Position numbers and translations under genes: made by a program
Part shown: one piece after another, positions 54,701 to 63,700 of the stretch
Layout: each line of letters starts with the position of its first letter
Numbering within the stretch: the stretch's first letter is position 1
Source of the DNA: a virus
Length of the DNA stretch: 64,000 nt
Direction: 5' to 3' (one strand)
Virus record (IMG/VR): IMGVR_UViG_3300032053_000067
Span: 1-64,000 of that record
Notes under the pieces: generated by a model
Databases searched by the model: none
The model's input: the letters and a program-made list of their open reading frames with translations, nothing else
Told to the model about the DNA's origin: nothing

Positions 54701-57700
54701 AACAAAGGCGACGTTCCACAGTGTGTTATCTGATGTTGGCAGTTTTGAACCTCTTTCAGAAAAAGAGGTTAGAAAGGAACTGGCGAAACTCCAAGATGAA
54801 GGTAGGCTGGATCTCGCAATGGGCACAGAACCGAGATCACCAGACAGTCTTGTTGCCAAGATATACGAGTCACTGCACTGGAAAACGGATGATACGTGGA
54901 ACTCAAAAACCGACCCCGATCTAGACCTAACGTTTTACGAGGAGGCGTTGCGAGCCGAACAATACGGAGGATACGAACACGACCCCACACCAGAATTAAA
55001 CCTTGCTCGCAGAATAGCGGCGGCTGCTACAGGGAATGTTCGTAGAAAAAGACTTCCAGGACCGCAACGCAGACTGACTCTTCAACCCCAACCAACGGAG
55101 GTAACACCCAATGCCGTGCCACGGAAAGAAGCGCAAAAAGCCCCGCAAGTAGAACCGTTAGCCCCTTGGCTTAGAGAAGAAATGATCCGCCAAGGGAAAA
55201 ATCCTAACCGGCTTATGAACGACATCGACGTTGAGCAAAGCCGAGATCTGATCGCGCAAGACCCGATAGTGCAGTTCATCCAACAAGCCCATCCAGAACT
55301 GGCAGAGAGGGCGTTGCGTGGCGATTTGAGCGTAGAGGAATATCGTAAGTATCAGCAAGAATCAGCGATACCCCTAACGGCCCCCCGGAAGGAGCCGACC
55401 ACCCCCGCGGCGGAAGTAGAGACGAAAACTCGCAAAAAAGAGCCATGGGAGATGACGTCCAAAGAGTGGTCAGACCAAGTTGATCGCATAGACGCACGTA
55501 TCGAGCAAGCAAAGATCGCAGGCCAAATACCCTACCTGGAAGTTGCACGGAAACAGCCACAAGGACGAGTTGTGTATGAGGCGCATGGTCTCGATGGAAA
55601 GTTGCTGGCTTCTGGTACGGCAAAGAGTTTGGGCGAAAAGCTTTACCGCAGAAAAGATAGGTACTGGAATGTCAGTGGTGGTTTTCTTCAATATGAGCAA
55701 AATGAGCCGTTTAGCGTCGAAGGTTATCGTGCGAAGTTGCGTGAAATAAACAAGAAACAGCACGGGGAATTTGTTGAACACGACATCAGAGAGGGGAAAA
55801 CGCCCCCGCCCGAAGTACTGGCAGAGTACCCCGATCTAAAGCCGCAACCCGCAAAAGCAGAACCGGAAGCGAAACCAACCTCCGCCGCCAAACCCGCGCC
55901 CACCAAGTCCGTCACCGACACCATCTTCGACGTGATGACCAAGACGTTCGGCGGCAAGGCACAGTATCGGGCCGTCGCAACCAAAGACAAGTTGCCCGCC
56001 AAGGTGAAGGAGGCGGCCCGGGCGGAGTTGGAGAAACAAGGACTCAAGTGGGAAGACCAGCGGCTCCATGCGTTTTACCTGAACGGGTCGGTGTGGTTCA
56101 TCAAAGACCAGTTGGAAGCGGGTGCGGAAGCCGCCGGGATGACGCTGGAAGCGTTTGTGACGGCCAAGGCCATGCACGAGTACGGGTTGCACCTCGGCCT
56201 GCGCAAGATGATGGGCGAACTGTTCGGCCCCACGGCGCGCACCGAGATGGACCGGCTCTGCCGAAGCGTGACTGATAGTGTTGGGCGCGACAAGGTGTTG
56301 GCGGCGTTGCCGTCGACGTATGCCGGCTTTGACGACACCGCGTTGGGCCAAGAGTATCTGGCGAAACTGGCGGAGAAACTGGACGCCGGGACGCTGACAG
56401 CCGAGGAAAAGACCGTGTGGGACCGGCTGGTCGAGTTTATCAAAAGCGTGCTGAAGAAAGCGCGGGGCACGTTGACGGATACGGATATCGACCAGATCGT
56501 CCGCATGGCCGTGTCGCGGGCCAAGGCGAAGGGCGCAGTGGTCGAGGAAGAAGCGGTCGCGCAGACGCAGCCGGAAGTCACGCCCGCGCGAACGGCGCTG
56601 ATCGATCGGTTGGTCGCGACGATGGAGGCGCGGCAACCGAAACACAAGATCGTGCCAAAATACGAATTGAAGGGTTCTGACGGAAAGTGGTATGGCGGGG
56701 ATATGCCCGCGAAAGTAGATTACAGCGGTGAACGCCGCATTTCCGGGTATGTGTTTCAAGACAAAGACGGGACAAGGTTTGCTGCAAAGCATTATGCCAC
56801 AGAGGCAGAAGCCCAAGCTGCAGTTGATCGGCGGCAGGAACGCGATGCCGAAGACTTCCGCAAGGCGATGGCGGAAAAGGACGACGAGGGCCTTCAAGAG
56901 TCAGCGGATTACTGGCTTGGGAAAAAGGAAGCGACCGCGAAAACGCCGACCGTAGCGCCCACAAAGCCCCCAAAAGCGGCCACAATGACGGGGAACGCAG
57001 AAGACGATGCGCGGCTGTTGCGTCTTCAGGAGAGGGCCAAGACGGGGCGGAGTATGACGGCAAGCGACGAGAAGTCGCTGAAACTACTCGAGGATAAAGC
57101 CAAAGCTGATCCGGGGAAATGGACTTCGGGCGACGGCGTTGGCTATCGGGTTGACCGCCAGATTAACCGAGGATTCCAAGTCGTCCAGGTAGATACGGCA
57201 ACAAAACTAGCGCTAATCCGGCAAGTGGCGGATACGGGGCTGACGAGCACTGGTGGCGACACGGACAGGATCAAGCCGGAGTGGATTCACGTTGCGGATT
57301 TGGTACGGGACAAGAAATACGATGAGCCACCGGCTTCTCCCGCAGAAGTGACGTCGACGGCTACGAAAACGCCTGGAGGTGCGGTTCGCCTTGCGGAGAT
57401 GGTATATGAGCGACTGAAGGCGGGCGAGTCGATTGGGGACGCCTATTTCTTCAAGATAGCCGATGAGGCGTATGGCGGGACGCGAGCGCAGGGGACATAT
57501 GGCCCGAGCGATGCGTATGATGCAATGGAAGCGGGCTTAAACCGCTATTTGGCAGGGTACGGTATGGACCTGTCGCCCACGGGCGACTTAGAGAAGGTGA
57601 AAGAAGACATTGAGCGGATTCGTGGCGCGGTGCGAGCGGTACCCCGCCAGAAAAACCGGAGCGGGGAACGGAACGCATATCAGCAATTCAGCACACCCCC

Positions 57701-60700
57701 GGATTATTCGTACGCGGTGGCGTGGTTGGCGAACATCGGGCCAGGCGACGTGGTCTTGGAGCCAAGTGCGGGGACGGGGAACATAGCCGTTCATGTTGCG
57801 GCAGCGGGCCCAGAGTCGGTTATTGCCAACGAATTGAGCGAACGGCGGGCAGAACTGCTTCGGGGCATTCCTGGCGTGACGGAGGTTTTGACAGAAGACG
57901 CCGAGCAGTTACACAACCTATTGCCGGAAGCCAGGCGCCCAACTGTAGTTGTGATGAACCCGCCGTTTAGCCGTGCGCCAACCCGCATGGGCGAGAAGAA
58001 AGTAATCGGGACCGACCTCAAGCATATAGGCGTGGCGTTAAAGATTTTACAGGATGGCGGCAGACTCGTGGCCGTGATTGGCGCGCCGTTGACCGTGGAC
58101 GAAACAAAGACATTCCAGACATGGTATAATACTGTTAGCAAAAGATTTAACGTTCGCGCCGTGCAACGGGTAAGCCGGGACGTTTATACGTCACAGGGAA
58201 CAAACTTCCCGACGCGAGTTGTCATAATAGACAAGACGGGTCCGACGCCGGCAGGCGGGACGATTGAGTCGAAGGAACTTGTACTGCTGGCGCAGTTGGT
58301 AGAACGGTTGGAGGGAATCCGCAATGACCGTGTCCGAGTTGAACGACTTCGAACTGAGCAAGTTGTGCCTGGAGAAGTTGAAGGAGGTCGGGGAGAACCC
58401 GTCGCCGCACTGCCTGTACGCGCTCCAATTGCTAGCGTGGCTACTGGAGGAGCGGGCGGAGTTGGTGCAGTTGCCAGCGGCGAAGTTTCTGCCGGAACTC
58501 GAGGGGTTCGTGCAGAGCCACCTGGACGACGCGGGGACGTTTCCGCTGTTGCTGAGCAGCCAAGAGGAGGACCAGAGTCTGGAGGAGAAGGCGGAGGTCG
58601 AGGTGCAAGACCTAAAGGATCTGCCGGCGGAGTCGGTGGCGGAGCGGTTACTGGAGAACCTTCACGAAAACCTGTCGAAATTCACCCCGAGTCTGCGGGA
58701 GTAGCTCGCACAGGTGCCCCTGAACAACTAACCGAAAGCGTGTTTGTTCCCTACAAACCATCGGTTAAGTTTCCCAAGAGCAAACCCCACCCCGGCGAAG
58801 TCCGCGAATCAGCTACGATGTCTGCGGTGCATCCGCCCCCTCTAACCTACTCTCCGTTGCTTCCCGCAGAGGTTGTAGAAAAAGGGCTGTTGTCAGACGT
58901 CCAGTTAGAGCCAGTAGCTCGGGCTGGCGCTGCACACGAGAAAATGTTGCCTGCGCTGGAAAACAAGAGGGCGCAACGTCGTGGTTTTCTGCTTGGGGAT
59001 GGCACCGGCGTTGGGAAGGGCCGGATCGTGGCCGGGGTGATTCTCGATAACTTCATGCGTGGACGGAAGAAGGCCGTCTGGCTCTCGATGTCGCAGAGGT
59101 TGTTTGAAGACGCGCAACGGGACTGGGCCGGGATAGGCCAAAACAAACGCAAACTTTTCAACCAAGGCAAGATCAATCTGGCTTCGGCAATCGCAGCCAA
59201 CGATGGTATCCTGTTTACGACGTATGCGGTCTTACGATCTAAAGCGAAAGCAAAACAGACCGAAAAAGCCCGGACACGGCTGGATCAGATAATCGACTGG
59301 CTTGGCGATGATTTTGACGGGGTTATCGTGTTTGATGAGGCACACGCGATGGCCAACGCCATGCCGTCCAAAGGGGACCGGGGCGTAAAGAATGCTTCTG
59401 GCCGCGCTTTGGCTGGCTTGGCGTTACAGAACCGGTTGCCTAACGCGCGGGTGATGTATGTCTCAGCAACAGCCGCGACGGAAGCGGAGAACTTGGCGTA
59501 CATGGAACGGTTGGGTCTGTGGGGGCCCGGGATGCCATCTCCCAACAAACAGCATTTCTTGAACAAAGTGGGGAGCGGCGGTCTTGCCGCAATGGAGGTA
59601 GTCGCGCGCGATTTGAAAGCACAGGGATTGTCTATGGCGCGGAACCTCTCATATGATGATGTTGATTTCGACCGGATAGAACACCCATTGACCCCGGATC
59701 AGCGGACCACTTACGACGCGCTGGCTCGTGCATGGCAAAAGGTGCTGCAGGACGTTAATGCCGCATTAGGAACAACCGACGCGGACAAGAACGCTAAGGG
59801 CCGCGCCTTGGGCCAGTTTTGGGGCGCCCACCAACGGTTCTTCAACCAGATCATCACGGCAATGCAGGTGCCGTCCGTATTCACTCGGATCGAGGCAGAC
59901 ATCCAAGCGGGACGGTCGGTGGTGGTGCAGTTGACAAATACGCACGAAGCAGCGCAAGAACGAGAGTTGGCGAAGCGGACGGAAGACGACGACTTAGAAG
60001 ATTTTGACCTGACGCCGCGCGATATGTTGTTGCAGTACCTCGACAACTCTTTCCCGACACAGCAGTACGAGGAATACCTGGATGAAAACGGCGTCACGCA
60101 AACGCGGCCGGTACTCGATTCGCACGGGAACGCGCTGGAGAACCAAGAGGCGGTGAAGGCGAAAGAACGCCTCTTGCTCGAACTGGGATCAATCCAGGTG
60201 CCGCAAAGCCCGCTCGATATGCTCATTGACCATTTTGGGCGGCGCGCGGTTTCCGAAGTAACCGGCCGGAAACGGCGGGTGGTAAAGGACGAAGCGGGGA
60301 AGATGACGATCGAGGCCCGCGGCACCGGGGCGAACCACGCTGAAATAGCATCCTTTATGGCGGGCAAGAAGCGGATACTGATCTTCAGCGAGGCGGGCGG
60401 CATAGGCGCGAGCTATCACGCGGACCGGGCGAGTGCGAATCAGCAGCAACGCGCCCATTATGTCCTGCAGGCGGGATGGCGTGCGGACCGCGCAGTACAG
60501 GGCATGGGACGGAGCCACAGAAGCAACCAGGCGGCAGCGCCTATCTTTACGCTCGTAACGACCGATTTGAAGGGCCAGAAACGATTTATCAGCACCATCG
60601 CGCGGCGACTGGAGCAGTTGGGCGCCCTGTCGAAAGGCCAGCGGCAAGCAGGGGCGACCGGTTTGTTTGGGCCAGAAGACAATCTGGAAAGCACAGAAGC

Positions 60701-63700
60701 GAAGGAAGCCCTTCTCACGTTCTATCGGGACTTATATGTGCAACGCATTCCTGAAATACAAATTGCTGACTTCGAGCAGGAAATTGGAAAACGGTTGCGC
60801 GATAAAGACGGACGCTTACTGCAGACCCTGCCGCCGATTCGCCAGTTTCTAAACCGCCTCCTGTCTATGACGGTAGACCGCCAGAACCAAGTCTTTGACG
60901 AATTCGATACCCGGCTGAAAGAGCGAGTTCAGATTGCCTTGGCGGAAGGCACGCTCGACCAGGGGCTTGAAACGTATCGGGCGCACAGCATCAAGAAGGC
61001 CGAGGAGCGAGTCGTCCACACGCAAGAAGAAACCCAGGCGCAGACAAAGTATGTGCGCGTAGCGGTGCAGCAACCAATTAAGCGGATGAGTTTCGCGACG
61101 GCGCAAAAGTTGGTGAAATCGAAAAAGGGCGGTTATTTCCGCAACAACGAATCAGGACGGCTCTATGCAGTGGTGCCCGGCCCCGACAAGACAACGGAAA
61201 CCGGCAAGATTGAAAAACAGTACCGGCTTCACTCGCCCCGCGGAACCATCAGGACGATCCCCAATTACCAATTGCAAGGCCACAATTGGGAGAGGGTCGG
61301 CACCGATTTTGACACTTACGAGTCGGAACCGGCGTGGACGGAAGAGTACAACAAAGCCCCGAAGTTTGACGAGTTCGAGGAACACTTGATAACGGGCGTG
61401 GTCCTACCGATTTGGGATCGCATTACCGGGAACACGCGCATTGTCCGGATGTTGACGGACGACGGTGAGCAACTCCTGGGGCTTCTGCTCCCACCCGAAA
61501 CGTACAAGGAGACGTTGAGGAACCTCCAAGTAGAAGTCGCCGGTCCGCAACTGACGCCAGTAGCGGCACTCGAGGGGATTGTCGAGGGAACGTTTAAGGT
61601 GGTGCTTGCTAACGGTTGGCAGGTAAAACGATCTTTTGTGGACAAGGAAGCGCGGGTAGAAGTGACAGGTGCAGACTGGGCTCAAAAACAGATGCTTGAG
61701 AACTTAGGTGCGTTTGTGGAGCAAATTGATTGGAAGACACGCTTATTCCTGCCTACGGGAGAGAAAGGGCGGGAACTCTTGGAGCGTGTCCTGGAAACGA
61801 GTCCAGTGGCCGATGTGGTGAAGTTTGGTCGAGGCAATGAATTTCAACCTTCCCTCGGTGCCCCCGGCCCGGAGTTCGCGCCGTCGCTGGGCGAGGCGTA
61901 TGACAAGGCGAAAGAGTTTGCGTGGAAAATGGCGGAGAAGGCGGAGAAGAAGCTGACGAAAGAATCCGAGGCAAAGACGGTTGGCGCGGTGCGGTCGGAA
62001 CTGGCGAAACGCGACAAAAACGCCAAGCCCGACATATCCCCGTGGCGGGTAGCGCTGGGGACGCCGTTGCGGAACCTTCGGAAGACTTACGCCGGGAAAA
62101 AAATATGGGATGCGGCGTTCGGGCAGCCACAGGAACGTTATGAGATTCAGGATGCCTTCTTCGATCTGGATTATGAGACGGGGCAGAGTGCCGTCAAAAG
62201 GATGGTGAATTACACGCGGAAACACAAAAGGGAATATGCCGACCAGTGGGTGCCGCGATACTTGCAGCGAGATATGGATGCGCTGGGTTACAAGGCCAGG
62301 CAGGGGAAGACGGGGTGGGAAGTAATCGATCCTATGGGCAAGGTGGTGGAAACCTTTGCGCCGGGTGTTGACGAGGACGCGGCTTGGACGAATGCGTATT
62401 TGCGGACCCGGCAAGACGTGATCGAAGGCCGGAACTTTGTACTAACAGATGATGGCAAGATCCGCCAAGTGACAGTACCAAAGATGTCGGAAGCAGCGGG
62501 CGATGCGCTACTGGACATGCGGTTGATTTTTCATCGGACCTGGGCACACCTGTCAGATGAAGCGAACATAGCGGAGAAGGTGTTGAAAGACGCCGGGGCC
62601 GAGATCCAGACCGTCAACTACGATGGCGAAGAGATCTCGGTGTTCGAGGCCATGCGGCAACTTGGCGATTTGCGCGGGTATTACATGCCGCGGTTGCGGG
62701 GTGTCGGGCGAAACGAATTACGCGCCAGGAAAGAAGGCGAAAACCCGTTTTACAAAAAGTACAACACCAGGACGGGCCGAAAAATCGCTGGCTTCATGAA
62801 GGCAAGGTCCGGGTGGGACACCGAATACAGCCGGTCTTCGGAGTCCAGCGAAGAGGCGTTTGGCGATATCAGCCTGGTCGCCATGAACGATGTCATGAAA
62901 AAGGCCCTTGAAGACACCGCCAAACACCAGAAAGAGGTGTCGCCGAAAAGCTTTGAAGCGCTCGGGCTTGAGACGGATACCATACAGTACACGCGAAAAA
63001 CGGACGGGGTGGTCGAGGATCATTTCGTTATCAAGGCCGACGACGGCAACAAGCGGTACAACGAACTGTGGAAATCGTTTCAGGGCGGACGGTGGAAAGA
63101 CGGGTTTTGGCATTTCATAGCTTCGGAGAAGAACCCCGTCAGCGCCATCAAGCGGACGTTGCAACGCGCCGCAGTCAGCCAGAATATGCAGCAGGTCGGC
63201 GCGGCGGACTTGTTTGGCCGCGCCCTTGCACAACAACTGGCGGTGATGATGCACGCACGAGGCAGCCGGGCGCGTAAGATCGGGCGTAACGAGGCAAAAG
63301 GCAAAGACGTATACGTCGGTTATGACCCGGATCCGGTGAGGGCCATGGTGGCGACCGCCAGTGCAATAGCCGGCGGCACGGCAAAGCGGCACATGGCACA
63401 AAAGATGTTGAACGCCGTGATGGGCGTCGAAATGCCGTGGAAAGACTTCCTGGCGAAGAACCTACCGGCCGACTTTGACAAGTTGTCCCACTCGGAACAG
63501 GTAGCCAAGCGGCATGAGATTTGGGAGCAGTACGAGGCGGGCAACAAAGAACGGCGGCTTGATTCTGGCCTACAAACCGAAGCTTACGATGACGCCGTAT
63601 CGTATATCCGGGACCAGTTGCGGAACGACACGGCCATGGAACGGGTGTTCGGATGGATTCGCGGCTTGGCCTCGCAGTACTTTTTGACGGGCGTGGCGCC

